Source of the DNA: Candidatus Pacearchaeota archaeon
GTDB lineage: Archaea > Nanobdellota > Nanobdellia > Pacearchaeales > GW2011-AR1
DNA: 8,558 bases
Direction: 5' to 3'
Assembly (NCBI GenBank): GCA_017609795.1
Contig: JAFCDH010000029.1
Coordinates: forward strand, 1 to 8,558
Part shown: piece by piece, positions 1-5,719 of the stretch
Numbering within the stretch: the first letter of the stretch is position 1
Layout of the letters: each line of letters begins with the position of its first letter
The notes under the pieces: generated by a model
The model's database searches: none
Seen by the model: the letters and a program-made list of their open reading frames with translations, nothing else
Told to the model about the DNA's origin: nothing
Position numbers and translations under genes: made by a program

Positions 1-24
1 AAGATTAACTAAACCAGTTAGTTT

Positions 25-216
25 CTAATAGGAAGGGGGACTATCATTATGAGGGGTTATTATTTTTTGAATCCTCATCTCATAATCTATTATTGTTTTA
101 GTTTTCTCATTTTGACACAAATTTCTTTTAGGAGAATAGATTTCACATCCAAGACTTCCAATAGAAATTCCAAAAAGAGTTATTCCAATTCCTAGTGTCT
201 TTAATAAATTTTTCAT
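25..216 (-). CDS. Small exported, lipoprotein-like protein (63 aa), unknown function
   Basis: I do not recognise a family. The protein starts with a short basic stretch (MKNLLK) and a hydrophobic segment at about residues 7-23, then Cys24 in the context GSLGC. This resembles a signal peptide with an imperfect lipobox, because Leu is at -2 rather than -3. The remaining 39 residues are polar with one more Cys at 34, so a small membrane-anchored or secreted protein is likely. An ATG at 225 would add three residues, but I chose the ATG at 216 because the TATA-like element at 235-246 is centred about 25 bp before it, the usual spacing for a leaderless archaeal gene. The gene is followed by noncoding sequence and has no obvious operon partner. 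Coding status is moderately supported by the signal-like start and promoter spacing; function is unknown. Confidence 0.55.
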   Translation of the reverse strand: MKNLLKTLGIGITLFGISIGSLGCEIYSPKRNLCQNEKTKTIIDYEMRIQKIITPHNDSPPSY

Positions 217-234
217 AAAAAACATAAAATATAA

Positions 235-246
235 CTTTATTTAAGT
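235..246 (-). promoter_or_regulatory. Box A (TATA) element for the 63-aa gene
   Basis: On the minus strand this reads acttaaataaag. It is centred about 25 bp upstream of the ATG at 216, which fits a leaderless transcript and helps choose that start over the ATG at 225. Confidence 0.45.
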
Positions 247-474
247 ATTTGTTTTGTAGATTATAATTATTGTAAACTTATTTTATATTGATTTTAATAT
301 TTCTATAATTTTAGGGTTTTTTAATTTAATCTTATTTAAATTATTTGTTTTATATTTATTACCTAGTTGATTTAACCTGACTTTTTAGTTATAGTTTGAT
401 TATGCTTAAACATACTAAGAAAACTTATCCTTTTAGAAGTAGGAGTTATATTAAGGATTATTAGAAAAATAAAA
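247..474. other. AT-rich intergenic stretch without a supported gene
   Basis: This stretch separates the 63-aa gene from the end of the small-membrane-protein unit. It holds TATA-like A/T runs (for example near 334-343) and a 20-codon open frame at 402-464 on the plus strand encoding a basic peptide. That frame has no clear initiation signal or recognisable motif. I see no RNA gene or long repeat here. Confidence 0.5.
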
Positions 475-500
475 TTTAAAAAAGAAAAATAAAAAATAAG
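475..500 (-). terminator. T-rich terminator of the 52-aa/115-aa gene unit
   Basis: Immediately after the TAA of the 115-aa gene the minus strand reads as successive T runs (T6, T5 and T6 broken by single A or C bases). U-tracts without a strong hairpin are the typical archaeal intrinsic termination signal. Confidence 0.6.
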
Positions 501-501
501 T

Positions 502-849
502 TTATGCTTTACCTGTTTCATAGATAGCTTTTAATGCAACAATTAATGCTGCAGCACTAACAAATGCGATAATATTTGCTAGTATTGAATTAAGATATCC
601 ACTTACAGTTCCGATTACAGAAAGAGCACTTATACTTCCAACACCTAACAAAAGCAATGCAATTGTAGCGAGTAGGAATTTTGTAAGTTTCTTTTCAGCT
701 ATATTTAAGTATCCAACTATTAGTCCTAATATAAATAATATCAACAAAATTGTTGATGCAGATATAGCGCTTCCTATGAATGCTGCAATTACAGCAATTA
801 TTAAACCTATTAAAAAAGCCCACTTTCCGAGTACATCTAAATTTTTCAT
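502..849 (-). CDS. Four-helix membrane protein (115 aa), unknown function
   Basis: This is an integral membrane protein with four predicted hydrophobic segments at about residues 10-30, 33-50, 57-81 and 85-108. A short polar loop with the sequence NIAEKKLTKF (49-58) joins helices 2 and 3. I know of no functional name; the pattern looks like an uncharacterised small membrane family common in DPANN-like genomes (inference). The start is the ATG at 849: it follows AAAGGAGGTGAAA with the usual five-base gap from GGAGG. A GTG at 855 in the same frame lies inside that ribosome binding site, so it is not the start. The gene follows the 52-aa membrane gene by 37 bp on the same strand and ends in a T-rich tract, so the two probably form one transcript and may work together in the membrane. 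Confidence 0.8.
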   Translation of the reverse strand: MKNLDVLGKWAFLIGLIIAVIAAFIGSAISASTILLILFILGLIVGYLNIAEKKLTKFLLATIALLLLGVGSISALSVIGTVSGYLNSILANIIAFVSAAALIVALKAIYETGKA

Positions 850-863
850 TTTCACCTCCTTTT
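850..863 (-). promoter_or_regulatory. Strong Shine-Dalgarno site for the 115-aa gene
   Basis: On the minus strand this reads aaaaaggaggtgaa, placing GGAGG (855-859) five bases before the ATG at 849. It decides the start codon and excludes the in-frame GTG at 855. Confidence 0.8.
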
Positions 864-886
864 TATTTTTTTATAAAAATAAAAAT

Positions 887-1045
887 TTATTTGAGTTCCT
901 TTATAAGCATTGGAACACCGATTATTAGCACACCAATTGCAATTAACCAACCATTATAGTCAGTTATTACAGCTAGAACTCCAAGCTCTTTAAGTGCCAA
1001 TAATAAACCAATAATTGTTACGATTATAGCAGTAAGTTTTGCCAT
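887..1045 (-). CDS. Two-helix small membrane protein (52 aa), unknown function
   Basis: This short gene encodes a protein with two hydrophobic helices, at about residues 3-19 and 33-48. They are separated by KELGVL and a TDYNGW loop, and the protein ends in a charged KELK tail. It probably forms a helical hairpin in the membrane with both ends on the same side. No family name is recognised. Support for a real gene is good despite its size: AAAGGAGGTTAAAATG gives an almost ideal ribosome binding site, a TATA-like element lies about 43 bp upstream of the ATG (room for a short leader), and the frame is open to a TAA at 887. It is the first gene of a probable two-gene unit with the 115-aa membrane protein, whose start module is nearly identical. 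Confidence 0.75.
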   Translation of the reverse strand: MAKLTAIIVTIIGLLLALKELGVLAVITDYNGWLIAIGVLIIGVPMLIKELK

Positions 1046-1047
1046 TT

Positions 1048-1058
1048 TAACCTCCTTT
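1048..1058 (-). promoter_or_regulatory. Strong Shine-Dalgarno site for the 52-aa gene
   Basis: On the minus strand this reads aaaggaggtta, with GGAGG (1051-1055) five bases before the ATG at 1045. Apart from one base it is the same initiation module as that of the next gene (AAAGGAGGTnAAAATG). Confidence 0.8.
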
Positions 1059-1081
1059 TCTTATTTTATAGAGGAAAAACC

Positions 1082-1093
1082 CCTTTAAATAGG
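1082..1093 (-). promoter_or_regulatory. Box A (TATA) element for the 52-aa/115-aa unit
   Basis: On the minus strand this reads cctatttaaagg. It lies about 43 bp before the ATG at 1045, so transcription would begin around 1060-1065 and produce a short leader carrying the ribosome binding site. Confidence 0.5.
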
Positions 1094-1122
1094 TTTTGTT
1101 TTTTAATTTAGGTAAGAGAAAA

Positions 1123-1686
1123 TTATTTTAATAAATTATATTTTTTAATGTCTTTATATATTGGGCCTTCTGGAAATAATTCAGATTTTTTTAAAAAAAA
1201 TTTATTGATGTCAAATTTTATTTTTGCTGTTTTTAATTTTTTTAAATAATCTATTAATATTTTTTTGTCAAAGACTTTTCTAACTCTTGCGATTGTGATG
1301 TGACCCATAAATCTGAGTTCTGGTTTAAATAAATCCTGTAAAACTTTATCTATTTGTTTTTGTAAATTAAATAATTCTTTTCCAGATAACTTTATCCAAA
1401 TAACTTTTATGTAATTATTATATTTACTAGAAAAAACTCCAATTTCTTTTAATTCTGATTCAAATATTGGGAACCTTATTTTATTTAATCTTTCTTTGAT
1501 TTGTTTAATTTTAGTTTTATTGATTTCTCCTAAAAATTTAAGGGTTAAATGTAGATTTTCAGATTCTGTGAATTTCCCTATAAATAAATTCTTTTTTTTA
1601 ATTAATTTTTGAATCTCTTTAATATGATTTATAATTTCACGAGGCAAGTCTAAGGCAATAAAACACCTTATTTTTTCTGATTCCAT
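1123..1686 (-). CDS. thpR: RNA 2',3'-cyclic phosphodiesterase / 2'-5' RNA ligase family (2H phosphoesterase)
   Basis: This is a 2H phosphoesterase of the LigT/ThpR type, whose members open 2',3'-cyclic phosphates on RNA ends and can join 2'-5' RNA bonds in vitro. Both catalytic H-x-T/S-hydrophobic motifs are present: HLTL at residues 46-49 (followed by KFLGE) and HITI at 129-132 (followed by ARVR). The start RCFIALDLP and the late stretch SELFPEGPIY are also family signatures. At 187 aa it has the family's normal length and looks intact. It is probably a soluble cytoplasmic enzyme; its physiological RNA substrate in archaea is not established. The start is ATG 1686 with no ribosome binding site, but a TATA-like element is centred about 26 bp upstream, so the mRNA is probably leaderless. 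It diverges from the 83-aa gene. Confidence 0.93.
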   Translation of the reverse strand: MESEKIRCFIALDLPREIINHIKEIQKLIKKKNLFIGKFTESENLHLTLKFLGEINKTKIKQIKERLNKIRFPIFESELKEIGVFSSKYNNYIKVIWIKLSGKELFNLQKQIDKVLQDLFKPELRFMGHITIARVRKVFDKKILIDYLKKLKTAKIKFDINKFFLKKSELFPEGPIYKDIKKYNLLK

Positions 1687-1702
1687 GATTCTATTAATTA
1701 TC

Positions 1703-1733
1703 TAACTATTAAATAACTATCTTTTGGATAGTT
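1703..1733. promoter_or_regulatory. Promoter of the ThpR-like gene with repeated TAACTAT motif (possible operator)
   Basis: The minus strand reads ttatttaata at 1707-1716, a Box A centred about 26 bp before ATG 1686. TAACTAT occurs at 1703-1709 and again at 1714-1720, exactly 11 bp apart. The second copy is also the left arm of a perfect 7-bp inverted repeat (AACTATC 1715-1721 with GATAGTT 1727-1733). Repeats overlapping a promoter at one helical turn suggest a regulator site, but this is inference. Confidence 0.4.
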
Positions 1734-1817
1734 GAATTTAAAAAAGAAATACCCTTATAAGAAGTTAAACTTATTTTATATACTTTGCTATGATATATTC
1801 TTTTGAATATGGATTTG

Positions 1818-1828
1818 TTTTTAAATGA
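1818..1828 (+). promoter_or_regulatory. Box A (TATA) element for the 83-aa gene
   Basis: The sequence tttttaaatga is centred about 27 bp upstream of ATG 1850. There is no ribosome binding site, which fits a leaderless transcript. Confidence 0.5.
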
Positions 1829-1849
1829 AATTTTGTTTTCTTTATTTTA

Positions 1850-2101
1850 ATGGGAAAATCATTAAAACAAGAGGTAGCAAGAGAAGAGGCTAAAAGATTT
1901 CTTGAAGATGTAGTTGCTCCAAACTATAGAACTATGAGTGATTTTGAATCTTGGGCTGGAAAATATAATGGAGAATTTGGAGATTATCTTTTTAAAGTAG
2001 TAGAATATATTAGTAAAAGAAATAGAGGAGGACTCTCAAGAATTTTTGGGATTGGAGATATAGAAATAAATGATATATTAAACGCAACTATTTCTGAATA
2101 A
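1850..2101 (+). CDS. Small soluble protein (83 aa), unknown function
   Basis: I do not recognise this protein. It is hydrophilic, with no signal peptide or membrane segment. A basic/acidic amphipathic N-terminal part (residues 1-22, KQEVAREEAKRFLEDVV) suggests a helix. It is followed by an aromatic-rich middle (FESWAGKY, 32-39; FGDYLFKVVEYISKRNRGG, 43-61) and a C-terminal IFGIGDIEINDIL segment. The composition suggests a compact helical domain. The gene begins at an ATG with a Box A at the leaderless distance and has a steady open frame. It is divergent from the ThpR-like gene across a 163-bp promoter region and convergent with the nuclease gene, with only three bases between the two stop codons. 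Codon use looks like that of its neighbours. Coding status is likely; function unknown. Confidence 0.7.
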   Translation: MGKSLKQEVAREEAKRFLEDVVAPNYRTMSDFESWAGKYNGEFGDYLFKVVEYISKRNRGGLSRIFGIGDIEINDILNATISE

Positions 2102-2104
2102 GTT

Positions 2105-2785
2105 TTATTTATCTAAAAGATTTTTAAATTGTTTTGTTCTTGATTTTAAAATTTCTTTTAATTCTTGTTCTTGTGCATTGAATGTCTTTGTTAAATTTTT
2201 GAATTTTTTGAGAAGTTTTTTTGCTGTTATTGGGCCTATGTTTGGAAAAGCTTCAAGGATGTATTGTTTTTGTTCTTGGATTTTTTTAGGGATTCTATGA
2301 TGAAGTGTTGGTTCTAATTTTGGTTTTAATTGTTGTTTTGCAAAAATTATTAAATATTTTATAGTATCTTCACAATCTTGAGTAAATATAATTGGAATGT
2401 TGTAATTAGTTAAAAGAGAGAGAATAAATCCTCTAATTGCATTTGGATTTAGATTTGTATCTGTTCTGTATAATTCTTGTTTATCAATTCCTTCGATAAT
2501 TAAAAGTTGTTGTTTATATTTTTGCATTTGTTTTAATTGCTGAATCAAGCGCTTGTTTATCATCGACGAAATAAAATCTTGAACTGTTTTTCTTTCAATT
2601 ATTGTTTTACCAATAAGATAATCTCCTATTTTTAATGATTTAATTTCAAGACGAATTTGTTTTGATGCTTTTAATCCTGAAATAATTAAAGAATTTTTTT
2701 CATGTATATCTGCGATTATGATTGGAGTTTGTTTTGATTTGGTTTTTCTTGATTTTAATTTTTGAAATATGTTATGGAGAGGCAT
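2105..2785 (-). CDS. XPF/Hef-type ERCC4 structure-specific endonuclease (stand-alone)
   Basis: This protein has the nuclease half of an archaeal Hef/XPF protein, which cuts branched DNA such as flaps and stalled forks. The ERCC4 nuclease fold spans about residues 20-150. It shows the acidic strand IIADIHEKNSL (23-33), GDY at 54-56 and the hallmark ERKTVQD (64-70) for metal-dependent catalysis. A helix-hairpin-helix follows at about 175-200 (EAFPNIGPITAKKLLKKF), which in this family binds DNA and mediates dimerisation. The first 20 residues are basic and probably disordered. No helicase domain is fused; the helicase is the next gene upstream on the same strand, 119 bp away, with no T-tract between them. 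The pair therefore likely acts as a split Hef. Crenarchaeal XPF is also a short nuclease-HhH protein, so that naming is an alternative. Confidence 0.93.
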   Translation of the reverse strand: MPLHNIFQKLKSRKTKSKQTPIIIADIHEKNSLIISGLKASKQIRLEIKSLKIGDYLIGKTIIERKTVQDFISSMINKRLIQQLKQMQKYKQQLLIIEGIDKQELYRTDTNLNPNAIRGFILSLLTNYNIPIIFTQDCEDTIKYLIIFAKQQLKPKLEPTLHHRIPKKIQEQKQYILEAFPNIGPITAKKLLKKFKNLTKTFNAQEQELKEILKSRTKQFKNLLDK

Positions 2786-2904
2786 TTTGGGTGTTATTGT
2801 GTTTATAATAATATTAGTGTCTTTATAATCTTAAGGCTTTGGTTTTGTCTTGTATAGCTTTATCATTCATTAGGATATTAGGAAAGTAGTTTTTGGGATT
2901 GTTC

Positions 2905-4488
2905 TTAAAACAAAGTCTCTTGCTTTTTTTTAATTTTTGGGGTTATTGATTTGCCTGAATCTAAATCTGATTTTATACTATCTATTGCTCTGTACATCCT
3001 TTTTTCTTTTGCTCTTGATGCATAATAAAATATTTCATCAAGAGTGTTTTTTGTTAAAAGGATTATTAATCTTCCCTTCATTAATCTTGCTGTTCTTCCT
3101 GCTCTTTGGATTTTTCTTATTGCTGATGGAATAGGTTCATAAAAAATTACAGAGTTAACTTCTGGGATATCTAAACCCTCTTCTCCTATTGAAGTGGCTG
3201 CGATTACATTTATTTTTCCTTGTTTAAATTCATTCATTATTTCTTGCTGTTCTTTTTGATTTAATCCACTTATCTCCCCTTTTTCACTTATTTTTTTTGT
3301 TTGCCCAACAAAAACTTTTGCATTAATATTTTCTATTTGATTTATTTCTTTGCAAATCTTTATTACAGTATCTCTATATTGTGAAAAAACAATAATTTTG
3401 TTTTTAGGGTTTTTTTTAATAAATTCTTGTGTTAGTGATTTTAATTCAAGGAGTTTTGGGTGTTCAATGTTTTTTGTAATAAGTTCATTTATTTTTATAT
3501 TTGCTTTATTGAATTCTTTGTTTTTTGTTATTTGTTTTGCTGCTTTTGATTTGTTTTGATTTGCTTGTTCAAAAATCCCTTTGATATAGTTTTGAGAGGT
3601 GTAAAGGGTCTGAGTTTCTAAAAGTTCTATTAAGTGAGATAGCTTAATTGCTTGAGCACAGGCAGTAGCTCCTGCAAAATAATTAAAGTTTTTATGTCCA
3701 GAAGATATTGATTTCATTATTCTTCCCTGAGTTTCTAATAAAACTATTTTATTTACTGGTCGAAAAAGGAGCTTTCTGTTTTTTAATTCCTGAACTTTTC
3801 TTTGGTATAAGGTTTTTATAATTTCTGTTATTTCTTGAAATTCTTTTGGAAATTCTAGTTTGATTATATTAAATTCAAGTTCTTGAAGATATTCTTTTAC
3901 ATCTTCTGAATCTCTTGTTCTTAACTCAATTGTTTCAATACCTAAATTTTCAGCTATTTGTTTAATTGTTTCTTTGGTTGTTCCAGGAGAAGCTGTTAAT
4001 CCTAAAATTCTTGGATTTTGTGCTTGTTCTTTGTATTTTTCTGCTACATAAGTGTAAGCATAGTTTTTTAGGCAACGATGACATTCATCTTCAATAAGAA
4101 GAGAAACCTCTGATAAATCATAAAGATTATTTTTTAAATCATTTGAAATACATTGAGGTGTTGAGAAAATAATATCTGACTTTTCCCATAGTTCTTTTCT
4201 TTTTTTTGCATGGATTTTTCCTGTAAAAAGGATTAATTGTGCAAATAGTTCTGGAAGATGTTTTTTAAAATAAGCCTCATGTTGTTCTGCTAATGGACGA
4301 GTTGGAGCTAGAAAAAGAGTTTTTGTTCCTGGAACTGCTTTTTGCCTATTTATAGATAACATTAATGCAACTAATGTTTTTCCTATTCCTGTTGGAAGAA
4401 CTACTAAACAGTTTTTATCTTTGCAAGTTTCATATATCTCTTGCTGATATTTTCTTGGAGTTATTGTTGTAAGAACTTTGTCTGGCAT
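2905..4488 (-). CDS. Hef/FANCM/MPH1-type superfamily 2 DNA helicase (stand-alone)
   Basis: This protein is an ATP-dependent branched-DNA helicase of the Hef/FANCM type, expected to remodel stalled replication forks. Motifs in order are: LPTGIGKT (31-38, Walker A), APTRPL (61-66), DECH (134-137, Walker B), TAS (165-167), FSQY (368-371), ATSIGEEGLD (431-440) and QRAGRTAR (461-468, arginine fingers). Residues about 215-345 between the two RecA-like lobes match the position of the helical insert typical of Hef. The 527-aa length corresponds to the helicase half of a fused Hef. The protein ends KKKQETLF, which resembles a PCNA-interacting PIP tail. The ERCC4 nuclease is the next gene downstream on the same strand. 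The start is ATG 4488 with a TATA-like element about 27 bp upstream and no ribosome binding site, so a leaderless mRNA is likely. Confidence 0.95.
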   Translation of the reverse strand: MPDKVLTTITPRKYQQEIYETCKDKNCLVVLPTGIGKTLVALMLSINRQKAVPGTKTLFLAPTRPLAEQHEAYFKKHLPELFAQLILFTGKIHAKKRKELWEKSDIIFSTPQCISNDLKNNLYDLSEVSLLIEDECHRCLKNYAYTYVAEKYKEQAQNPRILGLTASPGTTKETIKQIAENLGIETIELRTRDSEDVKEYLQELEFNIIKLEFPKEFQEITEIIKTLYQRKVQELKNRKLLFRPVNKIVLLETQGRIMKSISSGHKNFNYFAGATACAQAIKLSHLIELLETQTLYTSQNYIKGIFEQANQNKSKAAKQITKNKEFNKANIKINELITKNIEHPKLLELKSLTQEFIKKNPKNKIIVFSQYRDTVIKICKEINQIENINAKVFVGQTKKISEKGEISGLNQKEQQEIMNEFKQGKINVIAATSIGEEGLDIPEVNSVIFYEPIPSAIRKIQRAGRTARLMKGRLIILLTKNTLDEIFYYASRAKEKRMYRAIDSIKSDLDSGKSITPKIKKKQETLF

Positions 4489-4510
4489 TTTATTATTATC
4501 ATAATTAATT

Positions 4511-4525
4511 ATTTAAAGATATATA
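4511..4525. promoter_or_regulatory. Shared divergent Box A region for the helicase and the nucleotidyltransferase pseudogene
   Basis: The 50 bp between the two start codons contain atttaaagatatata. Read on the minus strand it gives a ctttaaat box about 27 bp before helicase ATG 4488. Read on the plus strand the same A/T block is 15-28 bp before ATG 4539. One short region would thus drive both directions. Confidence 0.45.
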
Positions 4526-4538
4526 TTGAAGTTGTTTT

Positions 4539-4951
4539 ATGAAATATTTAGATGAGTTAAAAAGATTAGATTTGCCCTTAGATAAATATGCTATTTTTGG
4601 AAGCAGGGTTTTAGCTGTTAAAGGAATTAGGGAAAACAGAGATTTAGATATTCTTGTTAAAACAGGATTGTGAAACGAATTAATAAGGAAACAAGAAACG
4701 TCTTTTGAATCTATCGGAAAATTAAAATTAAGTAATCTAGAATTTTATACTGAATATATTCTATATGAAGACATGAAAAGTGTAGATGAACTTATTGATA
4801 ATGCAGAGATTATTGATGGAATACCTATGTTGGATTAGAAGTTATTTTAGAATGGAAAAAGAGAATTCATGATAGAAAGGACATTAGATTAATTGAGAAT
4901 TATCTAAACCAAAATCACCACCATGCAAACCAAATAAATAATTGCAAGTAA
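4539..4951 (+). pseudogene. Decayed MNT-type nucleotidyltransferase gene
   Basis: The first 44 codons encode the start of a minimal nucleotidyltransferase of the polymerase-beta fold. Gly21-Ser22 is followed by GIRENRDLDIL with the metal-binding pair Asp35 and Asp37. Codon 45 is TGA (4671-4673), after which the same frame continues with sensible sequence (NELIRKQETSFESIGKL, then a part ending NAEIIDGIP). A second lesion follows near 4826: one base appears lost, so the frame hits TAG at 4836. Shifting frame there restores VGLEVILEWKKRIHDRKD and LIENYL, as expected for the C-terminus of this family. The stop at 4949 in that frame marks the outer limit; the original end was probably near 4910. 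The remnant overlaps the 3' end of the opposite-strand membrane gene. The original substrate is unknown. Confidence 0.85.
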
Positions 4952-5527
4952 AATCCAATTAATTAAACTTCCAAAAAAAAGTTTTGTGCCGTCTAAATTA
5001 CTAATTGGAATTAAATTCCAAATTCCATAATAAATAGAATATTTTGTTAATTCTGGTTGTTTAAGAAAATATCCTATGATTGCTAAGACAATTAATGCCC
5101 AGAATCCCCAAGCTGCTGTGAAAGCTAAATCTGATTCATTTATTTTTGAATATCTGTAAGCTCCTCTTTTTTTAAGAGCTCTTTTTTTAGGAAGATTTTT
5201 AGCATCAAATTGTAAAAGAGTTAAGATTTTAATTATCCCTAAAGATAATAAAGAAATAAAAAAAGGAAGGATTAATCCAATAGGGATTGGTCTTTTGAAT
5301 TTAGAACGTTCATGCCAGCCCCATCTTTTAAATTCCCAGATTTTATGTTCTATTTTTATACTATAATAATTGGCTGCAATTTTTTTTACTAAAACACTTG
5401 TTAATATTATTATTGTTGCTATTAAAAATGTATAAGAAGAAGAAATTGAAAGTTTTGGAAGACTAATTATAAAACCCATTATTAGTATTGCAATTATTGT
5501 CCAAATTATTTCTCTTTTGGTTAGCAT
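4904..5527 (-). CDS. Site-2-protease-like (M50-related) membrane protein lacking HExxH
   Basis: This polytopic membrane protein resembles the S2P/M50 intramembrane metalloprotease fold. The clearest sign is WNLIPISNLDGTKLFFG (170-186), which matches the NxxPxxxLDG motif that supplies a zinc ligand in active members. Hydrophobic segments lie at about 7-24, 32-50, 82-105, 133-154 and 187-207. Where active members have HExxH near the end of the second segment, this protein has KKIAA (48-52), followed by the loop EHKIWEFKRWGW. The catalytic His and Glu are therefore missing and zinc proteolysis is unlikely; it may be a pseudoprotease that binds or regulates membrane proteins (inference). Its start is ATG 5527, with a good Box A 25 bp upstream. 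It is monocistronic, and its 3' end overlaps the nucleotidyltransferase remnant. Confidence 0.75.
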   Translation of the reverse strand: MLTKREIIWTIIAILIMGFIISLPKLSISSSYTFLIATIIILTSVLVKKIAANYYSIKIEHKIWEFKRWGWHERSKFKRPIPIGLILPFFISLLSLGIIKILTLLQFDAKNLPKKRALKKRGAYRYSKINESDLAFTAAWGFWALIVLAIIGYFLKQPELTKYSIYYGIWNLIPISNLDGTKLFFGSLINWILLAIIYLVCMVVILV

Positions 5528-5545
5528 TATTTAAAAAAGAGGAAG

Positions 5546-5557
5546 CTTTATATAAAT
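5546..5557 (-). promoter_or_regulatory. Box A (TATA) element for the S2P-like gene
   Basis: On the minus strand this reads atttatataaag, very close to the archaeal TATA consensus, and is centred about 25 bp before ATG 5527. Its position indicates a leaderless transcript. Confidence 0.65.
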
Positions 5558-5719
5558 CTATTGATGAATTTGATAAAATACTGGAATCTTGTTGTAATAT
5601 TATGAGGTGAAGATGATAGAATAAGACTTAAAGAACAGAAGAATACAGGATTATAATACATTAAGATACTAATTAAATTAAATTAGAGTTGGTGGTGTGA
5701 ATTTCTTGTTTTTTTATCT
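5558..5719. other. Noncoding stretch between divergent genes
   Basis: No open frame longer than a few codons with a start signal is seen on either strand. The stretch is A-rich on the plus strand, with a G-rich patch (gagttggtggtgtg, 5686-5699) and a T7 run at 5709-5715. The T run could end a short plus-strand RNA, or it could be chance. No tRNA or complete C/D-box pattern was found. Confidence 0.4.

Noticed and set aside
1..24. 6-bp hairpin (7-12 with 18-23) after the 63-aa gene as a terminator
   Set aside because: The stem is short and AT-rich, with no following T run visible inside the window.
402..464. 20-codon basic peptide frame on the plus strand
   Set aside because: It is too short, with no ribosome binding site or well-spaced Box A and no recognisable motif.
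850..855. GTG at 855 as start of the 115-aa membrane gene
   Set aside because: It lies within the Shine-Dalgarno sequence itself; the ATG at 849 has the correct spacing.
2937..3559. Plus-strand open frames opposite the helicase (2937-3134 and 3350-3559)
   Set aside because: They are hydrophobic antisense shadows of a strongly supported helicase gene and have no start signals.
4671..4673. TGA read as an amino acid (recoding, or a code with TGA as Trp)
   Set aside because: TGA serves as the real stop of the genes ending at 6669 and 7073, and a second lesion in the same gene shows decay.
5686..5719. G-rich patch followed by T7 as the end of a tRNA or other known RNA
   Set aside because: No acceptor stem or T-loop pattern could be drawn around it.
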